64,000 nucleotides of DNA, taken from the NCBI RefSeq assembly GCF_009208735.1, contig NZ_WFLJ01000001.1:310001-374000 (forward strand). The letters run 5' to 3'. Shown one piece after another: positions 1 to 9,682 of the stretch. The notes under the pieces were generated by a model. The model saw only the letters and a program-made list of their open reading frames with translations. It did no database searches and was not told where the DNA came from. Each line of letters opens with the position of its first letter. The stretch's first letter is position 1. The stretch comes from Janthinobacterium rivuli (lineage in GTDB: Bacteria > Pseudomonadota > Gammaproteobacteria > Burkholderiales > Burkholderiaceae_D). The translations under genes were made by a program, and so were the position numbers.

Positions 1-550
1 GCGCAGCAAGCTGCTGAACCGGACCGACAACGTGGGCATGCGCCTGCAGGCGGCGCTCGACACCGGCCTGCTGAGCGTGCAGCAAATCGATCCGGCCGAG
101 CTGACCCCGGGAGAATTCGCCCAGGCCGTGGTCGACGCGGCGGAACGGGGCGCCCGGGTCATCGTCATCGATAGCCTGAACGGCTACATGCACGCCGTGC
201 CCGACGAGCGCTTCCAGAGCACCTATCTGCATGAACTGCTCAATTACCTGAGCCAGCGCGGCGTGGCCACCCTGCTCGTCGGCGTGCAGCAAAACATGCT
301 GGGCACGTCGATGACGACCGCGGCCGACGCCAGCTACCTGGCCGACAGCGTCATCATGCTGCGCTATTACGAAACGGAAGGCGAAGTGCGGCAAGCCATT
401 TCCGTCTTCAAGAAGCGCGGCAGTGCGCACGAGCGCAGCATCCGCCCCTTCCAGATCAGCTCCCAGGGCATCCGCATCGGCCCGCCCCTGGCAGGCTTTC
501 ACGGCATCCTGTCGGGCTTGCCCACCATCGGTGGCACGCCCCTCCCCTAG
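1..550 (+). CDS. KaiC-like RecA-fold ATPase, C-terminal part
   Basis: The reading frame is open at the left edge, so only the last ~183 residues are present. It contains a Walker B-like strand (VIVIDSLNGY) followed by helices and strands of the RecA fold (LLVGVQQNMLG, DSVIMLRYYE) and a basic KKRGSAHE segment, as at the end of KaiC domains. KaiC-family ATPases outside cyanobacteria usually act as signalling partners of histidine kinases. That fits the hybrid kinase starting 2 bp after this stop. Whether the whole protein has one or two KaiC domains and carries autophosphorylation sites cannot be seen here. Confidence 0.8.
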   Translation, partial: RSKLLNRTDNVGMRLQAALDTGLLSVQQIDPAELTPGEFAQAVVDAAERGARVIVIDSLNGYMHAVPDERFQSTYLHELLNYLSQRGVATLLVGVQQNMLGTSMTTAADASYLADSVIMLRYYETEGEVRQAISVFKKRGSAHERSIRPFQISSQGIRIGPPLAGFHGILSGLPTIGGTPLP

Positions 551-552
551 GA

Positions 553-2109
553 ATGATCATGGAGCAACGCATCCTGATCTACACGCCTGGCGGCCAGGAC
601 GCCGCCTTGGCCGCCAAGGTGCTCACCAGCGAAGGCATCGCCTGCCACGCCTGCCGCTCCGCAGACGACCTGGCCGAACAGCTGGCGCTGGGCGCCGGCG
701 GCGTGCTGACGCTGGAGGAAGCCCTGCCCGCAGGCGTCTACGCCGTGCTCGACGCCTACGCCCGCCAGCAGCCGGACTGGTCCGATTTGCCCATCATCCT
801 GCTGACGCACGCGGGACTCGATTCCCTGCCCTTGCGGCAAGCCGTCGCCACCCTGGGCAACCTGACCCTGCTGGAACGCCCCGTGCACATCTTGACCCTG
901 ATCACGTCGGCCCAGGCCATGCTGCGCGCGCGCCAACGCCAGTACCAGATGCGCGAGACGCAGCGGCGCAAGGACGAATTCCTTGCCAGCCTCGGGCATG
1001 AACTGCGCAATCCGCTGGCGCCCATCAAGACCTCGGTGGCTCTGCTCAAGCACCTGTATCCGGCATCGGAGCAGGTCGGCAAGGTGAGCGACGTGATCGA
1101 GCGCCAGGTGACGCACCTGACGCGGCTGGTGGATGACTTGCTCGACGTGGCGCGCATCACCAGCGGCAAGGTCATGCTGCAGCGCAAGGAGTTCACCTTC
1201 CAGCAAGTGCTCGACCATGTGATCGAGTTGTGCCAGCCCGCGGCCAGCGGCCGGCATATCCGCATCACGCAGGACTTGCCGCCGCGTGCCGTGACCTTGC
1301 ACGCCGACTATGCCAGGGTGGTGCAGATCTTTGCCAATATCGTCTCGAATGCCGTGAAGTTCACGCCGGATGGCGGGCACATCCACGTTACGGCGCGCCA
1401 GGTGCAGGACCGTTTGCTGGCGACGGTCGAAGACAATGGCATCGGCATCGCCCCGGACGCCATCGCGCGCATCTTTTCCATGTTCGAACAGGGCCCCACG
1501 GTGGCGGGCCAGATGGCCAGCGGCCTGGGCATCGGCTTGAGCCTGGCGCGCCAATTTGCCGAGATGCATGGCGGCAGCATCGAAGCCTATAGCGACGGCC
1601 CCGGGCGTGGCAGCCGCTTCATCGTCACCTTGCCGGCCAGCATCGGCGACGCCCAAACAGCCACCCCGGCCACGTCGGCCGCCGCCACGCGCGAGGCACC
1701 CGCCAGCGCTGGCCAGCCGGTGCGGGTGCTGGTGGTGGACGACAACCGCGACGCGGCCGATTCATTACAAAGCCTGTTCCAGCTCGAGGGCTATGCCGCC
1801 AGCGTCGCGTATGGCGGCGCACAGGCGCTGGCGGCCGTCGACCAGGCGTGGCCGCAACTGGTCGTGATGGACCTGGGCATGCCGGACATGGATGGCTACG
1901 AAGCGGCACGCCAGATACGCCAGCGCGCGCACGGGCGCCCGGTGCTGCTGATCGCCCTCACAGGCTGGGGTCAGGGTGAGGCGCGCTCACGCACGGAACA
2001 AGCGGGTTTCGACCATCACCTGACGAAACCGGTGGATTTCGCCGCCATCACCGCCCTGCTGGAACAGCACCTGGCGCGGCGTGCGGACGCGGCTACGCGA
2101 GCGCCATAG
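553..2109 (+). CDS. Hybrid sensor histidine kinase/response regulator
   Basis: A 518-residue soluble kinase. The N-terminal ~120 residues look like a degenerate receiver-type fold. HisKA follows with the H-box LGHELRNPLAP (His149), then a HATPase domain with N-box (IVSNAVKF), G1 box (VEDNGIGIA) and G2 box (GLGIGLSLA). The C-terminal receiver (from ~residue 390) has VDD and phospho-acceptor Asp440 in VVMDLGMP and the TKP lysine. No membrane segment is seen, so it should sense a cytoplasmic signal, plausibly through the adjacent KaiC-like protein with which it appears translationally coupled. Two in-frame ATGs (553, 559) are possible starts. Confidence 0.9.
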   Translation: MIMEQRILIYTPGGQDAALAAKVLTSEGIACHACRSADDLAEQLALGAGGVLTLEEALPAGVYAVLDAYARQQPDWSDLPIILLTHAGLDSLPLRQAVATLGNLTLLERPVHILTLITSAQAMLRARQRQYQMRETQRRKDEFLASLGHELRNPLAPIKTSVALLKHLYPASEQVGKVSDVIERQVTHLTRLVDDLLDVARITSGKVMLQRKEFTFQQVLDHVIELCQPAASGRHIRITQDLPPRAVTLHADYARVVQIFANIVSNAVKFTPDGGHIHVTARQVQDRLLATVEDNGIGIAPDAIARIFSMFEQGPTVAGQMASGLGIGLSLARQFAEMHGGSIEAYSDGPGRGSRFIVTLPASIGDAQTATPATSAAATREAPASAGQPVRVLVVDDNRDAADSLQSLFQLEGYAASVAYGGAQALAAVDQAWPQLVVMDLGMPDMDGYEAARQIRQRAHGRPVLLIALTGWGQGEARSRTEQAGFDHHLTKPVDFAAITALLEQHLARRADAATRAP

Positions 2110-2112
2110 CGC

Positions 2113-3999
2113 TTATTTCCACTTGCCGCGCAGTTCCTGCACCTTTTGCTGCAACAGTTCCGGGGTGGCGGCCTCGGGCGGCACGGGCATGCCGACGGCC
2201 AGCGACAGACGCGAGCGCAAGCCGGCCTTGAAGGCGCGCTCGAACAAGTGACCATTGCGATGGCTCAACAAATGTCCCCACAAGCCGCGCAGCGCCAGCG
2301 GAATCACGGGCACCTTGCTGCGTTCGACGATCTTGGCGATGCCGCCCTTGAATTCGCTGATCTGGCCCGTGCGGGTCAGCTTGCCTTCGGGGAAGATGCA
2401 CACCAGTTCGCCTTCGTGCAGCGCTTGCGCGATATCGATAAAGGCCTTTTCCATGAGGAACGGGTCTTCCTTGGCCGGCGCGATGGGGATCGCCTTGGCC
2501 GTGCGGAAAATCCAGCCCATCAGCGGCATCTTGAAGATGCGGTGATCCATGACGAAACGGATGGGGCGAGGGCTGGCCGCCATGATGACGATGGCGTCCA
2601 CATAGCTGACGTGGTTGCACACCAGCACGGCCGCGCCTTCCGTGGGGATGCGTTCGCCATCGACGACTTTCACGCGGTGCACGGTCTGGATGAGTATCCA
2701 CGCGAGGAAGCGCATGAGGAATTCCGGCACCAGCGAGAAGATGTAGGCGGCCACCAGCGCGTTCAAAATGGCCGTGACGAGGAACAGCTGGGGAATCGTA
2801 AATCCTTGGCCCAGCAGCACGATGGCCACGCCGGCCGCCGCCACCATGAACAGCGCGTTCAGGATATTCATGCCGGCGATCGTGCGCGAAATGTGTTTCG
2901 GGTCGCAGCGCGTCTGGATCAGGGCGAACAGGGGCACGATGAAAAAGCCGCCGAACACGCCGATCATGACGATGTCGATCAGAATGCGCGGCACGCCCGC
3001 CTGGCCGACAAACGCCAGCGCATCGACCACTTGCGTGTTCGCATATGCATTGCTGGCGAAATACAGGTCGATGCCGAACAGCGACAGGCCGATGGAGCCG
3101 AACGGCACCAGGCCGATCTCGATCTTGTGGCCCGACAAACGCTCGCACAGCAGGGAACCGGTGCCGATGCCGACGGAAAACACGGTCAGCAGCAGCACGA
3201 ACACGCTGTGGTCGCCATGCAGGAAATCCTTCGAATACACGGGAAATTGCGCCAGGATCAGGGCGCCGTAAAACCAGAACCAGGAATTGCCCAGCATGGC
3301 CAGGAAGACGGGGCGGTTCTTGCGCGAAAAATTCAGGTTGCGGAACGATTCGGCGACGAAGTTCAGACTCACCTTCAAGTCCGGCTCCGGCGCGGGCGTG
3401 CGCGGCACGCGGTAGCTGGCGAGCAGGCCGAACACGGCCACGGCAATCGTCGCGCCGGCCACCAGTTCCACGCCCAGCGGCTTGTGCACGATCAGCACGG
3501 CGCCGAGGATTTCACCGAGCAAGATGCCGACGAAGGTGCCCATCTCGATCAGGCCATTGCCGCCGACCAGCTCCTCTGGCTTGAGCTGCTGCGGCAGGTA
3601 GGCATACTTGACGGGACCGAACAGGGTCGAATGCACACCCATGCCCACCACGGCGGCCACCAGCAGCCACAGGGTATGCGTCATCCAGCCTGCGGCGGCC
3701 ACGGCCATGATGGCCAGTTCCATCCATTTCACGAAACGGGCCAGGCCCGCTTTTTCGAATTTGTCGGCCAGCTGGCCCGCCGTGGCCGAAAACACGACGT
3801 AGGGCAGGATGAACAGGCCGGGAATCAGGTTGGTGATGGTGGACGGGTCGAGCGTGGTCCAGCTCAGCGCATCGTAGGCGAGGATCACCATCAGGGCCGT
3901 CTTGAACAGATTGTCGTTGAAGGCGCCAAAGAACTGGGTCCAGAAGAAGGGCCCGAAACGGCGCTGCGACAATAAGGAAAACTGACTGCTTTGACTCAT
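2113..3999 (-). CDS. MFS transporter fused to a PlsC-type acyltransferase
   Basis: A 628-residue two-part protein. The first ~420 residues form a 12-helix major facilitator domain resembling the lysophospholipid transporter LplT (FFGAFNDNLFKTAL near the start). The last ~200 residues are a glycerolipid acyltransferase with the HX4D motif NHVSYVD and the FPEGKLTRTG block. In families of this type the transporter part flips lysophospholipids or related lipids inward and the acyltransferase re-acylates them. The acyl-ACP synthetase domain of the E. coli Aas protein is absent. The ATG at 3999 was preferred over an upstream in-frame TTG at 4017. Its stop is 4 bp from the convergent kinase stop. 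Confidence 0.88.
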   Translation of the reverse strand: MSQSSQFSLLSQRRFGPFFWTQFFGAFNDNLFKTALMVILAYDALSWTTLDPSTITNLIPGLFILPYVVFSATAGQLADKFEKAGLARFVKWMELAIMAVAAAGWMTHTLWLLVAAVVGMGVHSTLFGPVKYAYLPQQLKPEELVGGNGLIEMGTFVGILLGEILGAVLIVHKPLGVELVAGATIAVAVFGLLASYRVPRTPAPEPDLKVSLNFVAESFRNLNFSRKNRPVFLAMLGNSWFWFYGALILAQFPVYSKDFLHGDHSVFVLLLTVFSVGIGTGSLLCERLSGHKIEIGLVPFGSIGLSLFGIDLYFASNAYANTQVVDALAFVGQAGVPRILIDIVMIGVFGGFFIVPLFALIQTRCDPKHISRTIAGMNILNALFMVAAAGVAIVLLGQGFTIPQLFLVTAILNALVAAYIFSLVPEFLMRFLAWILIQTVHRVKVVDGERIPTEGAAVLVCNHVSYVDAIVIMAASPRPIRFVMDHRIFKMPLMGWIFRTAKAIPIAPAKEDPFLMEKAFIDIAQALHEGELVCIFPEGKLTRTGQISEFKGGIAKIVERSKVPVIPLALRGLWGHLLSHRNGHLFERAFKAGLRSRLSLAVGMPVPPEAATPELLQQKVQELRGKWK

Positions 4000-4233
4000 G
4001 GCATGGGGGACTGGCAATTAAGGAATTGCTAAAATACAGCACTATCTTGCGCACGACAATCTGAATGTCGTCATCTTGCTTGGCATCAATACCGAAAGCG
4101 CCGCACCGCGCCATGCTGGCCACGCAGCTGACTCCTTTCCCCGGCGCAACAAAAATCGCCTGTTTCTTAATAATAAGGTAATGTGCGCATACATCGGGCG
4201 CCTTCGCCCTGACCATCCAGGAAAGCTGCCCCC

Positions 4234-7200
4234 ATGTTTGGATTGATATCGCTGATCATATTTGGCTTGCTGATCACCGCCTTCGTGCAGGTGCTGCAGT
4301 ACCGCAGGAAAGTCGCCGATCTGGAGTTGCTGACGGCGCGTTTGCGCAAGGACGTCGACAGCGTGCAGGCGCGCGTGCGCGCGCTGGAAGGCCACGCCGA
4401 AGCACCGGTTGCCGTACCCGCCATGCCCGCCAGCGTGGCGCCGGAGGCCAAGCCAGAGTCCGCGGCCGTGCCCGTGCCGCAAGCGGCCGTGATCAAGGTG
4501 GCCGAGGTGGCGCAGGCCGCGCCGGCAGCAGTTCCCGCGCCAGCCGCACCCGTGCCGCCGAAACCGGCCCCACCGGCTCCCGCCAGGCCCGCCCCTGTCG
4601 TTCCCAATACCCCTTCCTGGATCGCGCGCCCGGACGGCATCGTTGCCAGGGCGAAGAACTGGCTGTTTACCGGCAACCTGGTGGCCAAGCTGGGCTTGCT
4701 GATCCTCTTCCTCGGCGTCAGTTTCCTGCTCAAGTACGTGTCGGCGCAGGTGACGCTGCCCATCGAACTGCGCCTGGCCGGCATCGCGCTGGCCGATATT
4801 GCCCTGCTGGCCTGGGCCTGGCGCATCCGCCTCAGCCGTCCCGGCATCAGCTTGCCGCTGCAGGGCACGGCGCTGGCGATCTTGATGCTGGTGACGTTTG
4901 GTGCCTTCCGCCTGTATGAATTGATCCCGGCCGGCCTGGCGTTTGCCGTGCTGTTCGTGCTGACGGCATTCACGTGTTTGCTGGCCGTGCTGCAAAACGC
5001 CGTCTGGCTGGCCGTCTTCGGCATCGTCGGCGGCTTTGCCGTGCCGCTGCTGGTGTCGACGGGCAGCGGCAACCATATCGGTCTGTTCAGCTATTACGCG
5101 CTGCTCAATGCGGGCGTCTTCGCCATCGCCCTGAAACGCGCCTGGCGCGTGCTGAATGTGCTGAGCTTTGGCTTCACCTTCGTCGTCGCCACCACCTGGG
5201 GCCTGCTGCGCTACACGCCCGAGCACTACCTGTCGACGCAACTGTTTTTGATCCTGTTCGTGCTGTTCTATATCGGCATCGCCATCGCCTACTGCGCGCG
5301 CCAGGCGCCGCGCCTGAAACACTATGTGGATGGCACCCTCGTCTTCGGCACGCCGCTGGCGGCCATGGGCCTGCAATACGGCCTGGTCCGGCACTTTGAC
5401 TTTGGCCTGGCGTTTTCCGCGCTGCTTGCCGGATTGACCTACACGGGCCTGGCCGTGGCCCTGTGGCGCCGCAATGGCTTCAAACTGCTGGCCGAAGCCT
5501 TCCTCGCGCTGGGCATCGTCTTCGGCACCCTGGCCATCCCGTTCGCCCTCGACGGCCGCTGGACGTCCGCCGCCTGGGCGCTGGAAGGCGCGGGCATCGT
5601 CTGGGTCGGCTTGCGCCAGCGCCAGACCCTGGCCTGGGCCTTCGGCCTGCTGGTGCAGGGGGCAGCCTGGCTTGCCTTCCTTGGCGCCATGCAGGGACTC
5701 GATACGGCGACGGCCTTGCAGGCCAACATCTGGCTCGGCTGCGCGCTGCTGGCCGCCGCCGCGCTGGTGATGGCCTACAATTTCCGCCGCCACGCCAGCC
5801 ACCTGCATCCTGAGTTCATGAGCAGCCTGTCCGTGCTGTTCCTGACGGCCGCCACGGCCTGGCTGCTGGGCGGTATCTGGAGCGAAATCCTGCTGCGCAC
5901 CGATAGCATCACACAACTGAACCTGCTCACCGTCAGCGCGCTGGCCGTGGCCGCCCTGCTGGCATGGCTGGCGCGGCGCGAGCAATGGCATGCGCCGCGC
6001 GCCCTGCTGCTGGCCGTGCAGGTATTGGCCGGCATGATCTTGCTCAGCCGCGCCAGCTGGGCCTGGGATCAGCACCCGGCCAGCCTGTTCGACGGCTCCT
6101 TCCTCAGCGCCCTGCTGCTGGGCACCGCCGCCTTTGCCAGCGCCCGTTTCCTTGCGCTGCGCGCGCGCGGCGGCGACGAGCTGCTGGCCCTGGTAGCGCG
6201 CCCTCTGCTGGTCTGGAGCGGCTTGCTGTGGTTTGCCGCCATCCTCGTGCCGCTCGTCAGCTGGCTGCTGCGCCTGATCAACGGCGACCTCGCCATGCAG
6301 CCGCACGCGGGCGAACACTGGCTGGCGCTGTACCTGCTCGCCGTGTCCGTCACGACGCCCGCGTTCGCCCTCCTGGCGCGGCGCCTCGATTGGCCGCAAC
6401 TGCGCTGGATCAGCGTGGCCGTCTGGCTCGGCCTGGGTTTGTGGAGCGCCAACCTGCTGCTGGCGCTGTACCTGCGCGACTACCTGCCGGCGGGCTTGAG
6501 CTGGCTGGCGCTGGCCGGCACGCTGGCGGCCGGCGAATACCTGCTGCGGGTCTGGCCGCAAGCGGGCTGGCAACTCGACGTGCGGGTGCAGCGCCTGCTG
6601 CATACGCTGCGCACGGCCGCGCCATGGCTGATGCTGTGGCCAGTTGGCGCCATGCACGTCGGCGCCTGGCTGGCGCGCCACGAAGGCAGCGTCAGCCCCG
6701 CCTGGGCCCGCTATTTGCCGGCCTGGTCCATGATGCTGGTGCTGGCCTGGCTGATCCGCCGCTGCCGCGCCGACGCCTGGCCGGTGGCGCCGATCGCCAA
6801 CTGGTACCAGCGCACCCTGATACCGCTGGGCGCGCTGTGGTCGCTGCTGCTGATCGCCGCGTGGAACATCCTCGACGACGGCGCCATGGCGCCCCTGCCC
6901 TATTTGCCACTGCTCAATCCGCTAGACCTGAGCACGGGCTTTGCCGTCCTGCTGGCCATTGCCAGCTACCGTTTATTCCCGGCCGGCCAGATCCCGCTGC
7001 CCGCCCTGTGGCAAGCGCGCTTGCCTGCCGTGGCCGCCTGCTGCGTGTATGGCTGGTTCAACCTGATGCTGCTGCGCACGGTCTCCCACTATCTGGGCGT
7101 GCCCTACACCTTCGACGCCATGCTGGCCTCGCAATTCGTGCAGGCGATGCTGTCGCTGGTATGGAGCGTCACGGCCCTGCTGCTGATGCGCCATGCGGCC

Positions 7201-7416
7201 CGCCAGCAGCGGCGCCAGCAGTGGAGCCTCGGCGCCGTTTTGCTGGGCTTGGTTGTCGTGAAACTGTTCCTGATCGACTTGTCGAACGTGGGCGGCATCG
7301 AACGCATCGTCTCGTTCGTCGGCGTGGGCTTGCTGATGGTCTTGATCGGCTACCTCGCGCCCTTCCCCAAGGCTGCCGCGCCGGCGCCAGCCGAACCGCA
7401 ACAAGGAGCCGCATGA
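4234..7416 (+). CDS. DUF2339 multi-spanning membrane protein
   Basis: A 1060-residue protein. It opens with one hydrophobic helix and a coiled coil-like stretch (residues 25-55), then a Pro/Ala-rich linker (~60-125), then more than 20 hydrophobic helices to the end. This is the architecture of DUF2339 proteins, whose function is not established. An AGGAA ribosome-binding site at 4219 precedes the ATG. The stop overlaps the next gene by an ATGA, so the DUF3999 protein is translationally coupled. This pairing recurs in proteobacteria, and a joint envelope role is inferred. Confidence 0.85.
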   Translation: MFGLISLIIFGLLITAFVQVLQYRRKVADLELLTARLRKDVDSVQARVRALEGHAEAPVAVPAMPASVAPEAKPESAAVPVPQAAVIKVAEVAQAAPAAVPAPAAPVPPKPAPPAPARPAPVVPNTPSWIARPDGIVARAKNWLFTGNLVAKLGLLILFLGVSFLLKYVSAQVTLPIELRLAGIALADIALLAWAWRIRLSRPGISLPLQGTALAILMLVTFGAFRLYELIPAGLAFAVLFVLTAFTCLLAVLQNAVWLAVFGIVGGFAVPLLVSTGSGNHIGLFSYYALLNAGVFAIALKRAWRVLNVLSFGFTFVVATTWGLLRYTPEHYLSTQLFLILFVLFYIGIAIAYCARQAPRLKHYVDGTLVFGTPLAAMGLQYGLVRHFDFGLAFSALLAGLTYTGLAVALWRRNGFKLLAEAFLALGIVFGTLAIPFALDGRWTSAAWALEGAGIVWVGLRQRQTLAWAFGLLVQGAAWLAFLGAMQGLDTATALQANIWLGCALLAAAALVMAYNFRRHASHLHPEFMSSLSVLFLTAATAWLLGGIWSEILLRTDSITQLNLLTVSALAVAALLAWLARREQWHAPRALLLAVQVLAGMILLSRASWAWDQHPASLFDGSFLSALLLGTAAFASARFLALRARGGDELLALVARPLLVWSGLLWFAAILVPLVSWLLRLINGDLAMQPHAGEHWLALYLLAVSVTTPAFALLARRLDWPQLRWISVAVWLGLGLWSANLLLALYLRDYLPAGLSWLALAGTLAAGEYLLRVWPQAGWQLDVRVQRLLHTLRTAAPWLMLWPVGAMHVGAWLARHEGSVSPAWARYLPAWSMMLVLAWLIRRCRADAWPVAPIANWYQRTLIPLGALWSLLLIAAWNILDDGAMAPLPYLPLLNPLDLSTGFAVLLAIASYRLFPAGQIPLPALWQARLPAVAACCVYGWFNLMLLRTVSHYLGVPYTFDAMLASQFVQAMLSLVWSVTALLLMRHAARQQRRQQWSLGAVLLGLVVVKLFLIDLSNVGGIERIVSFVGVGLLMVLIGYLAPFPKAAAPAPAEPQQGAA

Positions 7417-8867
7417 AAGCCTCATTGATCTGTTGCAGCCTGCTGGCGGCAGGCGCCGCGCTGGCAGCGCCTGGCCAGGACCGGCCCCAGGACTATGCCT
7501 GGAGCATGTCCATCCAATCGCCGGCCGGCGCGGGCATCGTCCAGCTATCGTTGCCCAGGGAAGTCTACCTGCACGCCAGCTCGGCCAGCCTGGCGGACGT
7601 GCGCCTGTTCGACGCCGACGGCAAGCGCCTGGCCTATGCCATCGGCGCGCCACCGGCGCAATCGGCCACGCAGCGCACGAACATTCCAGCCCGCATTTTC
7701 CCCGTGACGGGCGCGCCGGCAACGGGCGATGGCTTGCAAGGCATCGACATCCGCACGGCCGACGATGGCCGCTTGCTGTCAGTCAGCACCCGCGCTGGCG
7801 CGGCAGCGACCACGGCGGCACTGCAGGCGCTGATCCTCGACCTGGGCAAGCAAGCGGAAGACAAGCGCATCGCCGCCTTGCGCTTCACGCCACCGGCCCG
7901 CACGGACAATTACAGTGCGCAAGTGTTGCTGGAAGTGAGCGATGACCTGAAGCAATGGGACGCCATCGGCACCACCACCTTGAATTGGCTCAGCAACAGC
8001 GACACGCAAACCCTGGCCAACGACAGTATCGCCTTTGCGCCACGCGCCTTCCGCTATGCGCGCCTGAGCTGGCAAGCGGGCGAACCGCTGGCCTTTGCGG
8101 CGATCACGGCGCAAGCCATCAGCGAAACGGACATCGCCGCGCCCCGCGCCACCGTCGTGCTGCAAGGCGCGCCCGGCAAGCAGGCGAATGAATGGCGCTA
8201 CGCCACGCCCCCCGCCATTCCTGCCGACAGCATCGCCCTGCAATTGACGCAGACCAATACGGTACTGCCCGTGACCCTGGGCGTGTATCGCCAGAGCAGC
8301 TATGTTCCCCGGCACCGGCTGCAGCTGCGCCACCAGGCACGTCCCGCCCAAGGCGCCTATTTTGATCCCCTGCTGAGCACGACGTTTTACCGCATCGGCC
8401 TCGATGGCAAGGAGAGGATCTCTGGCGACCTGGCCATGCCCGTGACGCAAACGGCCGAATGGGTGCTGCAGACGGCCACGGAGCACCCGCTCTCCGCCAG
8501 CGACGCGCCCGCCTTGCGCCTGGGCTGGGCGCCAGCCACCGTCGTTTTCCTGGCCAGCGGCAAGCCGCCCTATCAACTGGCATTCGGCAACAGCAACGCC
8601 GCCGCCGTCGCACAGCCGCTGTCGCAGGTGGCGCCCGGCTTCAAGGCGGACGAACTGCTGGCGCTCAAGACGGCCAGCGCCGACTCTCTCAAGGCCAACG
8701 GGAGCACGGCGGCGCCAGCACCCGTCACAAAGGATGGGACACCGTGGCGCCTGGCCGCGCTATGGGCGGCACTGCTGCTGGGCGTGGCCGTGCTGGGCTT
8801 TTTTGCCTGGCGTTTGCTGTCGCAGATGAAAGAGGAACAACGCAGTAGCGACAAGCAGGAACATTAG
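7413..8867 (+). CDS. DUF3999 periplasmic protein with C-terminal anchor
   Basis: A 484-residue protein with a Sec signal peptide (cut after ALA, ~residue 18), a long beta-rich periplasmic region, and one C-terminal transmembrane helix (~residues 450-470) followed by a charged tail. This matches DUF3999 proteins. The start is set by the ATGA overlap with the DUF2339 gene and the AAGGAGCC site just upstream. The frame is also open far upstream, but that part is antisense-like noise inside the DUF2339 gene. Molecular function is unknown; the coupling argues that it works with the DUF2339 membrane protein. Confidence 0.83.
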   Translation: MKASLICCSLLAAGAALAAPGQDRPQDYAWSMSIQSPAGAGIVQLSLPREVYLHASSASLADVRLFDADGKRLAYAIGAPPAQSATQRTNIPARIFPVTGAPATGDGLQGIDIRTADDGRLLSVSTRAGAAATTAALQALILDLGKQAEDKRIAALRFTPPARTDNYSAQVLLEVSDDLKQWDAIGTTTLNWLSNSDTQTLANDSIAFAPRAFRYARLSWQAGEPLAFAAITAQAISETDIAAPRATVVLQGAPGKQANEWRYATPPAIPADSIALQLTQTNTVLPVTLGVYRQSSYVPRHRLQLRHQARPAQGAYFDPLLSTTFYRIGLDGKERISGDLAMPVTQTAEWVLQTATEHPLSASDAPALRLGWAPATVVFLASGKPPYQLAFGNSNAAAVAQPLSQVAPGFKADELLALKTASADSLKANGSTAAPAPVTKDGTPWRLAALWAALLLGVAVLGFFAWRLLSQMKEEQRSSDKQEH

Positions 8868-8895
8868 CCGCGCGGGCGCGATCGATATCGCTGCC

Positions 8896-9639
8896 TCACT
8901 GCCGCAGCAGCGCCTTGAACGTCTGCGGCATCCATGGGCGCGCCGCCAGCATGAAGCTGATGGCCAGGCGCTCATCGCCGGGCAGGCGCGCGTCTTCCTG
9001 GTGCTGCTGCGAGAATTCCACCGCCACTTGCTTCAGGCGCTCCAGCAAGGCGGCCGTGGATTTCTTCGACAGCATCACGTTCACCAGGCGCAGCAATTCC
9101 GTCTCGCCATCGAACTGCGAATTCAAATAGTCGCCATAAGCTTCCTTTTTGAAGTACGTGTGGATGGGACCGTTCGGTATCCACGCAAACGTGCGCGCCA
9201 CCAGCAGTTTGACCCGGTTATTCGGCAGCAGTTCCAGGAAACCGATCTTGTCGAGGCGCAGCAGGTATTTCACGGCTTGCGCTTCGCTGATGTCGTAGAT
9301 GGCGACGATCTGCTCCAGCGGCAGCAGGTTCAGGGCGGACACGGCCACCACGAACAAGCGGGTGTCCTCGATGATTTCCTTTTCCTGCGCATACGTCAGC
9401 CCCGTGATCAGGGTCGGCGCGGCCTGGGCGGATTGCACGGCCAGCGCCAGCTGCTGGAAATCGCTGCCGATGGCCACCAGTATCTGGTCCAGCCGCTGCA
9501 GCGTAAATTGCTTCTGCGAAAACATCCGCTTGACGCTGGCTTCGGACACGCCGATGCGCTGGGCCAGCTCGGCATACGTGACGGCGCGCGCCTTCAACAG
9601 GCGTTTCAAGGCTTCGATCAAGGCGTGGGTTTGCGGCAT
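8896..9639 (-). CDS. XRE-type helix-turn-helix regulator
   Basis: A 247-residue protein. Residues ~5-58 form a Cro/CI-type HTH (TYAELAQRIGVSEASVKRMF). The remaining ~190 residues are a helical domain with a second predicted winged-helix-like stretch around residues 108-150 (IYDISEAQAVKYLLRLDKIGFLELL). It is divergent from the genes at 9800-11447, and the intergenic region carries four copies of GTAGCG/CGCTAC. It is therefore the likely regulator of that module and of itself. The ligand is unknown. Confidence 0.82.
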   Translation of the reverse strand: MPQTHALIEALKRLLKARAVTYAELAQRIGVSEASVKRMFSQKQFTLQRLDQILVAIGSDFQQLALAVQSAQAAPTLITGLTYAQEKEIIEDTRLFVVAVSALNLLPLEQIVAIYDISEAQAVKYLLRLDKIGFLELLPNNRVKLLVARTFAWIPNGPIHTYFKKEAYGDYLNSQFDGETELLRLVNVMLSKKSTAALLERLKQVAVEFSQQHQEDARLPGDERLAISFMLAARPWMPQTFKALLRQ

Positions 9640-9682
9640 GCACTTCCTTTATAAAAATGGCATCGGTTCTGGCGGCAAAAAA

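Noticed and set aside
2146..3975. 609-codon frame opposite the MFS-acyltransferase gene
   Set aside because: His/Asp/Gln/Ala-rich product mirrors the hydrophobic codons of the real gene on the other strand.
4042..6681. 879-codon minus-strand frame opposite DUF2339
   Set aside because: Glutamine- and arginine-rich antisense artefact of Leu/Ala/Trp codons in the membrane protein.
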